DNA of 64,000 nucleotides from Sneathiella aquimaris (GCF_026409565.1 NZ_CP112881.1:1287501-1351500); one strand, 5' to 3'; counted from the first letter of the stretch, positions 49,004-57,578 are shown. Notes: a model not told the origin generated them from the letters alone. A program made the numbers and translations.

Positions 49004-49981
49004 TTACGTCAGCAGGTTTATCAGCTTTTCCAATTCCTGCTTATTATCATCAATAATTGAACTTCCTTCTTTTTTGAGCGCTTGAATGTTGGCACTGTGG
49101 GCCGCGTCCATATCATCCAGTGCGTGGGTGAGATGTTTGTCAAAACGGAAATAGCGCTGTGAATTTTGTTTGCGTTTTCCGCCCAGGATCAAATCCAAAT
49201 GAAAATCTGTTGCATCTGCTGTTCCGTCCATCATCACACTGATTATGGGCCGAACCCAGCCTAATGCGCCCCAGTCTTTTGCGTCGTCGAATGGAATTTT
49301 TCGCGTTGTGATTCCGGTTCCAAGCGATACCAGCAACATGTCAGAAGGATCCTCCCCCTCAGAGACAGCTTCGGTATAGGCGCACATGGCCGGATTATTG
49401 ACAAAGACCCCGCCGTCAATGAGCGCGCGCTTTAAACCGGTATCGGGTTCTGTCTTGACCATTTCAGGCTCAAAATAGGTGGGCGCGGCGCTGGTTGCCC
49501 GTGCGGCATCCTTTAAAAAATGATTTCTTGTATCAGTTTTCAAGGCCTGGCGGCTCTTGAAGAAATAAGGGGCCCGAGCCTCAATATCATAGGAAGTGAG
49601 AATAACGGGTTTCAGGCAGTCTTTCAGTGTCGTTGTTCCAAAATACCGATCAAGAAGGTTTTCCAAAGCTTCTTCATCATATTGTTCGTCTGTCATCCCC
49701 CCAGCTGAAACAACACCTTTCCAAAAACTTCGGCTGAATATTTCCGAGCCATGATCTTCATAAATCTTAAGAAGGTCAGTGGCCGAGTATTTCGGTTTTC
49801 CTGTGGCATCGGGAGCAGTCGCGCCTGCCGCAAGGATCCCGCCTGTTGAGGTTCCGACGATTAGATCGAATAGGTCCGCAATCGCTTTTCCGGATTCTGC
49901 TTCCAAATATTGTAGAAGGACTGCTGGAATAACGCCTCGAATTCCTCCGCCGTCTATTGAGAGTATTTTATACACGCTCAT
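49004..49981 (-). CDS. Patatin-like phospholipase
   Basis: About 325 residues from the ATG at 49981 (MSVYKILSIDGGG). Oxyanion motif DGGGIRG, nucleophile elbow GTSTGG, and catalytic Asp in IDGGVFVNNPA: all three patatin motifs are present. AAGGAG ends one base before the ATG, which is too close; the GTG two codons later (49975) has ideal spacing and could be the true start. Cytoplasmic lipid acyl hydrolase of the CapV/FabD-like type by sequence. No signalling-nucleotide cyclase is next to it. Confidence 0.9.
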   Translation of the reverse strand: MSVYKILSIDGGGIRGVIPAVLLQYLEAESGKAIADLFDLIVGTSTGGILAAGATAPDATGKPKYSATDLLKIYEDHGSEIFSRSFWKGVVSAGGMTDEQYDEEALENLLDRYFGTTTLKDCLKPVILTSYDIEARAPYFFKSRQALKTDTRNHFLKDAARATSAAPTYFEPEMVKTEPDTGLKRALIDGGVFVNNPAMCAYTEAVSEGEDPSDMLLVSLGTGITTRKIPFDDAKDWGALGWVRPIISVMMDGTADATDFHLDLILGGKRKQNSQRYFRFDKHLTHALDDMDAAHSANIQALKKEGSSIIDDNKQELEKLINLLT

Positions 49982-50186
49982 TCTCCTTAGTTTTAGGGAT
50001 ACCAGGAAACTACAACGCAAGCGCAATTATAGCATGATTTAGTGTATTGGGTTTATTTGTTTTAGGGGAGGGTAATGTGCTGATTATTCAAGGGTGAAGA
50101 ATGAAATATCATGTCTTAATTATAAGTTGTTTCAACTAAAATATGAGGTATTTTGTTGTTAGATGGCGAATTGATGTGGAAAAATG

Positions 50187-50220
50187 TTGTTATTTGATCA
50201 TTAATTTCATTAAATATAGA
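50187..50220 (+). promoter_or_regulatory. Candidate promoter of the 50.2-50.4 kb RNA
   Basis: TTGTTA (50187-50192) and TAAATA (50211-50216) with 18-base spacing, or TTGATC (50194-50199) and TATAGA (50215-50220) with 15. Either would start transcription at about 50222-50228, just before the structured region. Sits in an AT-rich stretch. Confidence 0.45.
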
Positions 50221-50221
50221 G

Positions 50222-50430
50222 ATCAGGGGTTGCTAGGGGCGGTGCTCATATGTGGGGATGGTTCCGCCTTGTCCGCCTGAGATAGTGTTTATCGACTAAA
50301 GATTACATTTGTAGTCTGTCGATCCAAGTCTCACTGCAGGACAGCGTCTGATACAAAAGTTCGTTCATGACCCGGTGTTATAAGCGAACTATCTCAAAGG
50401 CTGATCGGTTCTCCGGTCAGCCTTTTTTTT
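50222..50430 (+). ncRNA. Candidate structured noncoding RNA with its own terminator
   Basis: No protein frame is supported here, but the plus strand folds well. (a) 50238-50242 with 50264-50268 (GGCGG/CCGCC). (b) A 9-bp perfect long-range stem, 50278-50286 with 50388-50396 (TGAGATAGT/ACTATCTCA). (c) Inside it a 13-bp hairpin, 50291-50296+50300-50306 with 50311-50317+50318-50323, with a UAA bulge and AUUU loop. (d) A terminator, 50399-50408 with 50413-50422 (10 bp, TTCT loop), then eight T. I checked it against SRP RNA, tmRNA, RNase P RNA and the TPP and fluoride riboswitches by conserved motifs and found no match; alphaproteobacterial 6S RNA I cannot rule out. Confidence 0.6.
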
Positions 50431-50551
50431 GGTCCAGCCGATAACAAAACGATACTGATCTTCAGCTATTTCCTTGTGATTAAGGGGGGGTGTCTGGCAG
50501 ACTTTCCGAATACTTTCCAAAGAATAAAAATAGAAATGGAACAGAAATAGA

Positions 50552-51745
50552 ATGCCAAAACCGCTTGAAGACATAAAAATTGTTGATCTCACCAATATGC
50601 TGATGGGACCGTATACAACTCAAATTCTGGGGGATATGGGGGCTGATGTCATAAAAGTTGAGGCGCCGGGTGGGGATCCGGTTCGATATATCGGTGCTGC
50701 AAGAAATTTAGGTATGGGCGCAATTTATCTTAACTGCAATCGGAGCAAACGGAGTTTAGTCCTTGACCTGAAAACTGAAGAAGGGCACGCGGCAATATTA
50801 CGTCTGATCGCAAAGGCAGACATCCTTGTTTATAATCGACGTCCTCAGGTCATGGAAAGGTTGGGTCTTTCTTATGAAACTGTCAGGCAAATCAATCCGT
50901 CTTTGATATATGCCGGGCTGTATGGCTATGGCCAGAACGGCCCCTATGCGAAAAAACCGGCGTTTGACGATTTGATACAGGGCGCGGTATCGATCCCGGC
51001 CTTGGCGCAGATGGCGGATGGCGGTGCACCGCGCTACGCCCCTTCAGCTATTGTTGATCGGGGGGTTGCGCTATGGGCGGTAGGTCAAATCAACGCTGCT
51101 TTATATTACCGTAGCCGGACAGGGACAGGGCAAAAACTGGATCTGCCAATGTTCGAAATGATGGTCAGCTTCATATTGGCAGACCATATGGAAGGGGAGA
51201 CTTTTCTGCCGCCAATTGGTAGGCCGGGTTACAAGCGGATGCTCAATCCAGACAGGCGCCCTTATCCAACACAAGACGGCTATATCTGCGCCATGATTTA
51301 TACGGATCGCCATTGGCGGGATTTTTACAAAGCGCTGGGAAAAGAAGATGTGCTGGAGCAGGATCCGCGTTTTACCTCTATTACGACACGAACAGAACAT
51401 ATTGCTGAGATATATGCTGAGTTGGCAGCGCTTTTGCAAACCAGAACGACAGATGAATGGATGACACTGTTCGATCTGGCGGATGTTCCTGCAATGCCGA
51501 TGAATAGTCCGGAAAGTCTGCTCGGTGATGTTCATCTTGCGCAAACAGGGTTTTTTATTGAACGTGAACACCCTTCTGAAGGTAAAATTCGAGATATGGC
51601 GGTTCCCGCTTTTTGGTCTGAAAGTCAGCCCGCACCGACGTGTCATGCCCCGTTGCTGGGGGAGCATAGTTTTGACGTTCTGTCAGAAGTTGGATACGAC
51701 AGAGAAGCGCTTGAAAAGATGAAGGCTTCAGGGGTTATTGAATAA
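50552..51745 (+). CDS. CaiB/BaiF-family CoA transferase
   Basis: 397 residues. Type III CoA transferase landmarks: VDLTNMLMGPYTTQILGDMG, GADVIKVEAPGGDPVR, CNRSKRSLVLDLK and YAGLYGYGQNGPYAKKPAFD (catalytic Asp region). Moves CoA between a carboxylic acid and an acyl-CoA through a mixed anhydride. Substrate unknown. It starts about 120 bases after the RNA terminator. Confidence 0.92.
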   Translation: MPKPLEDIKIVDLTNMLMGPYTTQILGDMGADVIKVEAPGGDPVRYIGAARNLGMGAIYLNCNRSKRSLVLDLKTEEGHAAILRLIAKADILVYNRRPQVMERLGLSYETVRQINPSLIYAGLYGYGQNGPYAKKPAFDDLIQGAVSIPALAQMADGGAPRYAPSAIVDRGVALWAVGQINAALYYRSRTGTGQKLDLPMFEMMVSFILADHMEGETFLPPIGRPGYKRMLNPDRRPYPTQDGYICAMIYTDRHWRDFYKALGKEDVLEQDPRFTSITTRTEHIAEIYAELAALLQTRTTDEWMTLFDLADVPAMPMNSPESLLGDVHLAQTGFFIEREHPSEGKIRDMAVPAFWSESQPAPTCHAPLLGEHSFDVLSEVGYDREALEKMKASGVIE

Positions 51746-51834
51746 ACAAATCATCACTATTTTTCTTTACTTCCAGGTGTCTTTAGACGCATCTAGGGGC
51801 AGGCTTTGAGAAATCAATTTTGAGTGTGACAGTT

Positions 51835-52842
51835 ATGAAGGTCCTGTTTTATTCCACATGCATTTATTTGCTCGCTTCAGGCATTTCTATGGCCGAAGAA
51901 GCGCTTGCGCAGAAAGAAGCGATCTTTACGGTTGTCGTGGAGAATGACTCGATTGGATATAAAGGCACGGACCAGAATTATACAAGTGGTATCCGGCTTG
52001 GTTATCTGGATACTGATTTCGAAATCCCGGAGTTTGCGCATGTCGTTGCGGATTTCATGCCGACCTTTAGTTTGAACGAGCAGACTGGATTGTTCTATTC
52101 GTTGGGTCAGAACCTTTATACGCCAAGCGAGATAACGGAACGTCCTCAGGACCCGGAAGATAGACCCTGGGCTGCTCATTTGTATGCTTCCATGGGATTG
52201 GTGACCGTCACTGGAAATCACGTTGATGAGTTGGAGCTGTCCCTTGGCGTCGTCGGTTCTGCGGCGTTGGGAGAACAGTCTCAGAAAATTGTTCATAAAT
52301 ATGTCACACCGTCCAGTCCAACCCCAAAAGGCTGGTCTAATCAGCTCAAGAATGAACCGGCACTTCTTTTGGGGTGGCAGCGCCGATATACTGATTTGTT
52401 GTCCACTAATTTTTTGGGGTTCAAAGGCTCAGTCAGCCCGCATTTTGGTGCTACTCTTGGGAATGTTTATACCTTTGCCAACGCTGGCTTTACGGTAAAA
52501 TTGTCTCCAGATGATGGTATTTCTCAGGATGCGCCGATCAGAGTACGGCCTGGGCTTCCCGGCACGGGGTACTTTGATACGCCGGCCAACACATGGAGCT
52601 GGTTTCTTTTTGCAGGTGTTGACGGGCGGGCGATCGCCCGAAACATTTTTCTCGACGGGAATAGTTTTACTGACTCTCATAGTGTCGATAAAAAGTACTT
52701 TGTTGCCGATTTGAATGCAGGGATTGCATTTACCTATGATCGATATCGACTAAGTTATACGGCAATTTACCGAACAAACGAATTTGACGGACAGAATGAT
52801 CCATCCGTTTTTGGCGCCCTTTCATTCGGTATTCGGTTTTAA
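51835..52842 (+). CDS. LpxR-like outer-membrane lipid A deacylase
   Basis: About 335 residues from the ATG at 51835 (an in-frame TTG at 51820 is the alternative). A signal peptide ends near SMAEEALA. The mature start VVENDSIGYKGTDQNYTSGI carries the END and YTxG pattern of LpxR, and GNHVDELELSLG the likely catalytic His. Alternating hydrophobic beta strands and a C-terminal aromatic (GIRF) fit a 12-strand barrel. In Salmonella, LpxR removes 3'-acyloxyacyl chains from lipid A. Confidence 0.82.
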   Translation: MKVLFYSTCIYLLASGISMAEEALAQKEAIFTVVVENDSIGYKGTDQNYTSGIRLGYLDTDFEIPEFAHVVADFMPTFSLNEQTGLFYSLGQNLYTPSEITERPQDPEDRPWAAHLYASMGLVTVTGNHVDELELSLGVVGSAALGEQSQKIVHKYVTPSSPTPKGWSNQLKNEPALLLGWQRRYTDLLSTNFLGFKGSVSPHFGATLGNVYTFANAGFTVKLSPDDGISQDAPIRVRPGLPGTGYFDTPANTWSWFLFAGVDGRAIARNIFLDGNSFTDSHSVDKKYFVADLNAGIAFTYDRYRLSYTAIYRTNEFDGQNDPSVFGALSFGIRF

Positions 52843-53046
52843 CTCGAAATAGGAAAGCCTGCTTCATGGCCTTTCGAAAAAAAAAGAAGCCTTTTCTTTT
52901 TATTTGAAAAACCTAAATCATTTGATGTAACTGATTTCAAACTATACTCAGCCGCACTACAAAAACCAAAATTTATACTTTTAACAAGTAAACAGATGTT
53001 GAGTTTTCTCCGTTTTAATTCCTGTTTTGAACATGAGGGAGGGGAG

Positions 53047-54036
53047 ATGCCTATTTTGAATTTTGATGGCCGCGCGTATAAAGGGCATGAAAAAGAAACC
53101 GTTTTAGACATTTTATTGAAGGCCGGTGAGGAAATATCGCATTCCTGTAAAACAGGCCGATGTCAGGGATGTATTCTCCATTGTAAAGAGGGTGATTTGC
53201 TGCCCGTTTCCCAAAATGGGTTGGACGAAGAATTGACAAAAGCGGGATATTTTTTGTCCTGTAAATGCCCGTTAAGGCATAATCTCGAGGTGGCGTCGCC
53301 GGAAACAAATACGTTTTTTCAGGAAGCAACGGTTGTCAAAAAACGGCAGTTGTCGGACAGGATCTGCCAGATAACCCTCCGTGTTGACCCGAACTTTGAA
53401 TTTCTCCCTGGCCAGTTTGTTAATCTAGGGCGTAGTGACGGTGTTCTGAGAAGCTATACGCTTGCCGGATTGCCAACAGAGGCGGGCGTCCTAGAGATCC
53501 ATGTCGAAAAGCGTCCAGCCGGTGAGTTGAGCAATTGGTTATATTCCGATTGTCGAGTTGGAGAAACGTTATTTTTACAGGGGCCTCACGGGCAATTCTA
53601 TTATCGTCCTGAGAGGCGGGATCAGAGTCTATTACTGTTGGGGAGTGGTGCTGGCTTGGCATCCTTGATGGGAATATTAAGATCAGCGTTATCTTATGGC
53701 CATACGGGGCATATAGCATTGTATTACACCAGCAATCAGATGTCGGGTTTCTATTTGCATGAAACGTTAAAAGAGCTCGAGCAGGAACACAAAGGGTTTC
53801 ATTATTTCCCCTGCTTGTCCCGTTCTTATTACCGGGAAGGCTTTCGTCAAGGGCGTGCAGATGAAGTAGCCTTTCAGGATTTCCCCAGCTTAGCAGGGTG
53901 GAAGGTATATGCAGCCGGATTTCCGTCGATGGTCTACGCCTCCTGCTCTCGGGCGGAAAAGGCGGGCGTCGAATTGGAGAATATTTTCGACGAGCCTTAT
54001 GAAATGAAAGATTTACGGCGCACTCAAAGAAGGTGA
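53047..54036 (+). CDS. 2Fe-2S ferredoxin-flavoprotein reductase
   Basis: 329 residues from the ATG at 53047 (GAGGGAGGGGAG upstream). An N-terminal plant-type ferredoxin with C34-x4-C39-x2-C42 and C72. Then a ferredoxin-NADP reductase-like part: FAD motif RSYTLAGLP, NAD motif LLLGSGAGLASLMGIL, and C-terminal YAAGFPSMVYASC. Domain order Fd-FAD-NAD is that of oxygenase reductases. No oxygenase component is adjacent, so the electron acceptor is unknown. Confidence 0.9.
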   Translation: MPILNFDGRAYKGHEKETVLDILLKAGEEISHSCKTGRCQGCILHCKEGDLLPVSQNGLDEELTKAGYFLSCKCPLRHNLEVASPETNTFFQEATVVKKRQLSDRICQITLRVDPNFEFLPGQFVNLGRSDGVLRSYTLAGLPTEAGVLEIHVEKRPAGELSNWLYSDCRVGETLFLQGPHGQFYYRPERRDQSLLLLGSGAGLASLMGILRSALSYGHTGHIALYYTSNQMSGFYLHETLKELEQEHKGFHYFPCLSRSYYREGFRQGRADEVAFQDFPSLAGWKVYAAGFPSMVYASCSRAEKAGVELENIFDEPYEMKDLRRTQRR

Positions 54037-54087
54037 GTAGGTATTCGTGCCTTGGGGGCGATCAGGGTCTGCTTCTTTCTGGTGCCC

Positions 54088-54738
54088 TCAATGGTTTGTT
54101 AGACCTGAATGTTTCATCCGCCAAACGGCGAGATCAATTCTATCCTGACCAAAAAATGGCTCTCCATTAAAAACGAGTGTTGGGACGCCCCAATGACCGG
54201 CTTCCTCCAATTCTGACTGATGCTGACTGATCTGGCGCTCCATATCTTGCTCTCTCGCTTGAATTTCTGCATCCATTTCTGACAGTGACAGGCCAGCTTT
54301 AGCAACAACGGGTGCCAGATTTTCGGGTAAGTGCCAGTCGGTTATTTCTCCGCCCCAAATTGCATCCGAAACATGTTCAATAAAAGCCATGCCTTTGCCC
54401 AATTCGGATGCAAGAACACCAAGTCGGGTCAGTCTGTGTATGTAGGGCTGCTCCTTAGATATGCTTCGGGTCTTATTATCCATCACGACAGGGTCGGGTC
54501 GCGGCCAACGGAACGGCAAATCGCGGTATTGTGCAACTCTCGCACAGTCCCGCAGTAGATAGCCTATCCAGTTTGGATCGATCTTGGCAAAAAATTCAGG
54601 TGTACGGATTGCGATCGGGTAAACCGGTTTTACCAGAATATCGAGATCATACTGTTCGGTTAATTGCCGATATTGCTTGGTCCCAAGATACGAATAAGGG
54701 CTGCGAAAAGAGTAATATAGGTGAGCCGTTAATGTCAT
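54088..54738 (-). CDS. DsbA-family 2-hydroxychromene-2-carboxylate isomerase-like protein
   Basis: 216 residues. Thioredoxin fold with YSFRSPYSYLG at the active-site helix (Ser in place of Cys, as in glutathione-dependent HCCA isomerases and kappa-class GSTs) and the cis-Pro motif WGVPTLVFNGEPFFGQDR. Catalyses a GSH-dependent isomerisation in aromatic degradation in known members. 72 bases after the LysR gene on the same strand, so probably co-regulated. Confidence 0.88.
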   Translation of the reverse strand: MTLTAHLYYSFRSPYSYLGTKQYRQLTEQYDLDILVKPVYPIAIRTPEFFAKIDPNWIGYLLRDCARVAQYRDLPFRWPRPDPVVMDNKTRSISKEQPYIHRLTRLGVLASELGKGMAFIEHVSDAIWGGEITDWHLPENLAPVVAKAGLSLSEMDAEIQAREQDMERQISQHQSELEEAGHWGVPTLVFNGEPFFGQDRIDLAVWRMKHSGLTNH

Positions 54739-54810
54739 GATTTGATCCCTGTTTTCCTTGATTGAGGCAAAGACTAGGGGAGATCAGCAGAAATGCCAAT
54801 TTTCAAATAA

Positions 54811-55710
54811 TCACGTTGCCGTGGGGAACGGACGACAACATTCAATGAAGGCCGTCAGCAAACTGTTTTTGTGCCCCTGCTTGCAGGCAATAGCCATGTG
54901 GGTTTCAATCTCTTTGTCCGCGCCTTCAAGATCCTTGTAAACAACACCGCTATGAACGGCCTGACGGACACATTGGGGCACCAATGCAATCCCAAGCCCC
55001 GCAGACACCAGGCTGATTTGTGTCTGGATCTGGGATGCTGTTTGACTAATTCTGGGCGTGAAACCAGCCTGATGGCAAGCATGCAATACCAGAGCATGCA
55101 GATTAGGTGATGTTTGTAATGGAAACAGGATAAATCCATCTTCTGAAAGGCTGCTTAACCGGACCGCTTTCTTATCGGCCTGTGGGTGAGATTGTGGCAT
55201 AACGACGATCAGCTTCTCCTGCCTGATGGTCGTGAGATCGAACAGGCCACGTCCAGCAACAGGAGGACGCAACAGGCCTGCGTCAATACTGCCTTTTGAG
55301 ATAGCGTCTAACTGATCCACGGTACTTAATTCTTCAAGCTCTACCTCAACATTGGGGAAAGTTTGACGAAATTGCCTGACAGTGTCTGGTAAGGCTTCAT
55401 ATATTGCAGAGCCAACAAAGCCTAAAGTCAGTCGTCCTGTCAGCCCTTGAGATGCCCGGCGGGTGTCTTCTGTTACCTGGTTCAGTTTCTCAAGAATTTC
55501 ATAAGCGCCTTTTAAGAAGACCTCACCGGCTGGGGTTAAGGTAACGGATCGATTGGCCCGGGTGAGTAGTGTAACATTAAGGGTTTGCTCCAGCTTCTTT
55601 ATGGAATGACTAAGCGGAGGCTGCGTCATATGAAGTCTTTCGGCAGCGATGCGAAAGTGTTTTTCTTCTGCGACTGCGATGAAGTGTCTGATTTGCCGGA
55701 TATCTGTCAT
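54811..55710 (-). CDS. LysR-family transcriptional regulator
   Basis: 299 residues. N-terminal winged helix (IRHFIAVAEEKHFRIAAERL, MTQPPLSHSIKKLEQTL) and a C-terminal periplasmic-binding-like effector domain (LTLGFVGSAIYEALPDTVRQ). Divergent from the acyl-CoA dehydrogenase gene, with a perfect operator-like palindrome 8 bases from its start. Likely controls itself and one or both flanking operons. Confidence 0.94.
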   Translation of the reverse strand: MTDIRQIRHFIAVAEEKHFRIAAERLHMTQPPLSHSIKKLEQTLNVTLLTRANRSVTLTPAGEVFLKGAYEILEKLNQVTEDTRRASQGLTGRLTLGFVGSAIYEALPDTVRQFRQTFPNVEVELEELSTVDQLDAISKGSIDAGLLRPPVAGRGLFDLTTIRQEKLIVVMPQSHPQADKKAVRLSSLSEDGFILFPLQTSPNLHALVLHACHQAGFTPRISQTASQIQTQISLVSAGLGIALVPQCVRQAVHSGVVYKDLEGADKEIETHMAIACKQGHKNSLLTAFIECCRPFPTAT

Positions 55711-55717
55711 TTGTTGA

Positions 55718-55738
55718 TTGATACATATTATGTATCAA
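55718..55738. promoter_or_regulatory. LysR-type operator palindrome
   Basis: TTGATACAT (55718-55726), 3 bases, ATGTATCAA (55730-55738): perfect 9-bp arms. It contains ATAC-N7-GTAT and so the T-N11-A pattern of LysR boxes. It lies right upstream of the LysR start codon, as expected for an autoregulatory site. Confidence 0.7.
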
Positions 55739-55802
55739 AATTAAAGTAATAATATATTGGATGAATAGAAAAAGCTTTGCCATACTTATAAAAAACAACA
55801 AT

Positions 55803-55874
55803 AAAACAGGGCGAGGCATTGCCTCAAACCTGTTTTCTCATATCATCAGAGAATAATGACGCCGTTTCGGCGTC
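55803..55874 (+). promoter_or_regulatory. Two hairpins in the leader of the acyl-CoA dehydrogenase gene
   Basis: Hairpin 1: AAAACAGG (55803-55810) with CCTGTTTT (55829-55836), and inside it GAGGC (55813-55817) with GCCTC (55821-55825). Hairpin 2: GACGCCG (55858-55864) with CGGCGTC (55868-55874), loop TTT. A possible promoter TTGGAT-N18-CATACT (55757-55786) would place both in the 5' leader. Hairpin 1 ends in TTTT and could act as an early terminator. Confidence 0.5.
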
Positions 55875-55906
55875 TATCAGGCATTTAGCAGCAAAGAAAA
55901 AAACAC

Positions 55907-57052
55907 ATGAACTTTGAACTTACTGAAGATCAACGGCAGGTCCAGGAATTGGTTCGTCGGGTGGCTCGCGAAAAAGTTGCGGCTCGCGCGAATGATATCG
56001 ATAAAACGGCTGAATATCCTCAGGATATGTTCGATCTGTTGAAAAGTCTGGGTCTGTTCACCCTGCCGTTTCCTGAAGAATATGGCGGTACGGAGGATTC
56101 TGTTTCATGTTGTCTGGCAATCGAGGAATTGGGGCGGGTTTGTTACAACACAGCCTATCTTTTGCTGGTTCAATGGTTGCCGTTCGGCGCGATTTTGGCC
56201 GGCGGGTCAAAGGAGCAAAAAGATAAATATCTAACGGGCCTCGCTAGCGGGGATTTGCGCGGCGCATTTTCAACAACAGAACCACAAAGTGGATCAGATG
56301 TTGCGGGAATTAAAACCCGTGCCGTTCCAACAGAGGGCGGTTATGTGATCAATGGTGCAAAAATTTGGTGTACGAATGCGGAAGTATCTGATTTTGTGCT
56401 TGTCGCGGCGAAAGTAGGAGAGGCTTCGGGCACTGGTTCCATTAACATGTTCATTATTGATCGGGATACGCCGGGTTTCACAATCGGTGAAAAAGAAGAC
56501 AAGATGGGAGCCCGGGGGGTTCCATCAAACTCTTTGTTTTTGGAAGATGTTTTCGTTCCTGATAGCGCCCGATTGGGACCAGAAGGAAAAGGCTTCAAAA
56601 TTGTTATGGAGGCGTTCAATAAATCGCGCCCCTATATTGGCGCGCGGGCGGTTGGATTGGCGCAAGGGGCAATCGATCATACCAAGGACTTCATCAAGCA
56701 AAGACGCGCCTTCGGTCAGCAAGTCTCTGACTTTCAGGGTGTGAGATGGATGATTGCGGATATGGAAACCCAGACAGAGGCTTCTCGGTTAATGGTTTAT
56801 AAGGCGGCCGCGATGGTCAATGCGGGCGTGCGGGGCAATGAACTGGCTGGAATGGCGGCCATGTCTAAACTGTTCGCAACCGATACAGCCATGACCGTTG
56901 CAGAAAATGCGGTTCAGCTTTTCGGAGCCGCGGGCATTTCCTCAGAATACCCCATTGGCCGGTATTTCAGAGACGCCAAAGTTCTTAAAATCGTCGAAGG
57001 TACAAATCAGATACAACGCAATATTATCGGTAAGCTCGCACTTGCCGATTAA
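55907..57052 (+). CDS. Acyl-CoA dehydrogenase
   Basis: 381 residues. FAD-dependent alpha,beta-dehydrogenation of an acyl-CoA. Landmarks: AFSTTEPQSGSDVAGIKT (FAD/substrate), GAKIWCTNAEVSDFVLV, and the C-terminal YFRDAKVLKIVEGTNQIQRN with catalytic Glu (VEGTNQIQ). Normal length. Substrate class (short-, branched-chain or other) cannot be fixed by eye. 9 bases before the MaoC-type gene. Confidence 0.94.
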   Translation: MNFELTEDQRQVQELVRRVAREKVAARANDIDKTAEYPQDMFDLLKSLGLFTLPFPEEYGGTEDSVSCCLAIEELGRVCYNTAYLLLVQWLPFGAILAGGSKEQKDKYLTGLASGDLRGAFSTTEPQSGSDVAGIKTRAVPTEGGYVINGAKIWCTNAEVSDFVLVAAKVGEASGTGSINMFIIDRDTPGFTIGEKEDKMGARGVPSNSLFLEDVFVPDSARLGPEGKGFKIVMEAFNKSRPYIGARAVGLAQGAIDHTKDFIKQRRAFGQQVSDFQGVRWMIADMETQTEASRLMVYKAAAMVNAGVRGNELAGMAAMSKLFATDTAMTVAENAVQLFGAAGISSEYPIGRYFRDAKVLKIVEGTNQIQRNIIGKLALAD

Positions 57053-57061
57053 GGGGGAAAT

Positions 57062-57535
57062 GTGGAAACCGTAGGGCTTGGATTTTACTATGAAGATTTG
57101 CCGCTTGGCCGACAATTCAAGACAATTGGCCGAACTGTAACAGAAGCCGATATCGTAAACTTCATCAATACAACGGGTATGCAGGAAGTGCTGTTCATGG
57201 ATCTGGAGTTTCTGGAGCATTCTTCTGACATCAAGGGACGGGTTGCACCGGGGGCACTTGCGTATACTTTTGCGGAAGGGTTACTTGTACAATCGACCAT
57301 GCAGCATACAGGATACGCGTTTCTGAACATGGAACTTAATGTCGAAAACCCGGTTTTTGCAGGGGATACCCTTCATGTGGAATGCGAGGTGATCGAAGCG
57401 CGATTGACCAGTAAACCCGGTCGGGGCCTTGTTCGAACGCGCAATAAAATTGTCAAGCAGGATGGGACTGTCGCAATTATTTACACGCCATTAAGAATGA
57501 TCAAATGTCGAGATGAGGGCCTTGCAAAAGACTAG
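57062..57535 (+). CDS. MaoC-like (hot-dog fold) hydratase
   Basis: 157 residues from the GTG at 57062. LGFYYEDLPLGRQFKTIGRTVTE-type opening and GRVAPGALAYTFAEGLLVQS match the MaoC/R-hydratase group. The canonical Asp/His pair (D-x4-H) is not clear: the region reads MDLEFLEHSS, so activity may differ. Second step after the dehydrogenase is the natural inference. Ends in a strong terminator. Confidence 0.88.
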   Translation: METVGLGFYYEDLPLGRQFKTIGRTVTEADIVNFINTTGMQEVLFMDLEFLEHSSDIKGRVAPGALAYTFAEGLLVQSTMQHTGYAFLNMELNVENPVFAGDTLHVECEVIEARLTSKPGRGLVRTRNKIVKQDGTVAIIYTPLRMIKCRDEGLAKD

Positions 57536-57578
57536 CGGGTTGTCTTGAGATGCGATCTCGTTGAAAGCCAGAATACTC

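Noticed and set aside
49004-49981. Patatin-like gene as a CBASS effector
   Set aside because: No CD-NTase, Cap2/Cap3 or other defence gene is next to it. It is more simply an isolated phospholipase.
50252-50268. GGGGATGGTTCCGCC as the start of a fluoride (crcB) riboswitch
   Set aside because: The downstream conserved parts (the second stem and the CTGATG-like pseudoknot strand) are absent.
50274-50284. CTGAGA as a TPP riboswitch motif
   Set aside because: The rest of the thi-box consensus, including the ACCTG region, is missing, and the bases are part of the long-range stem.
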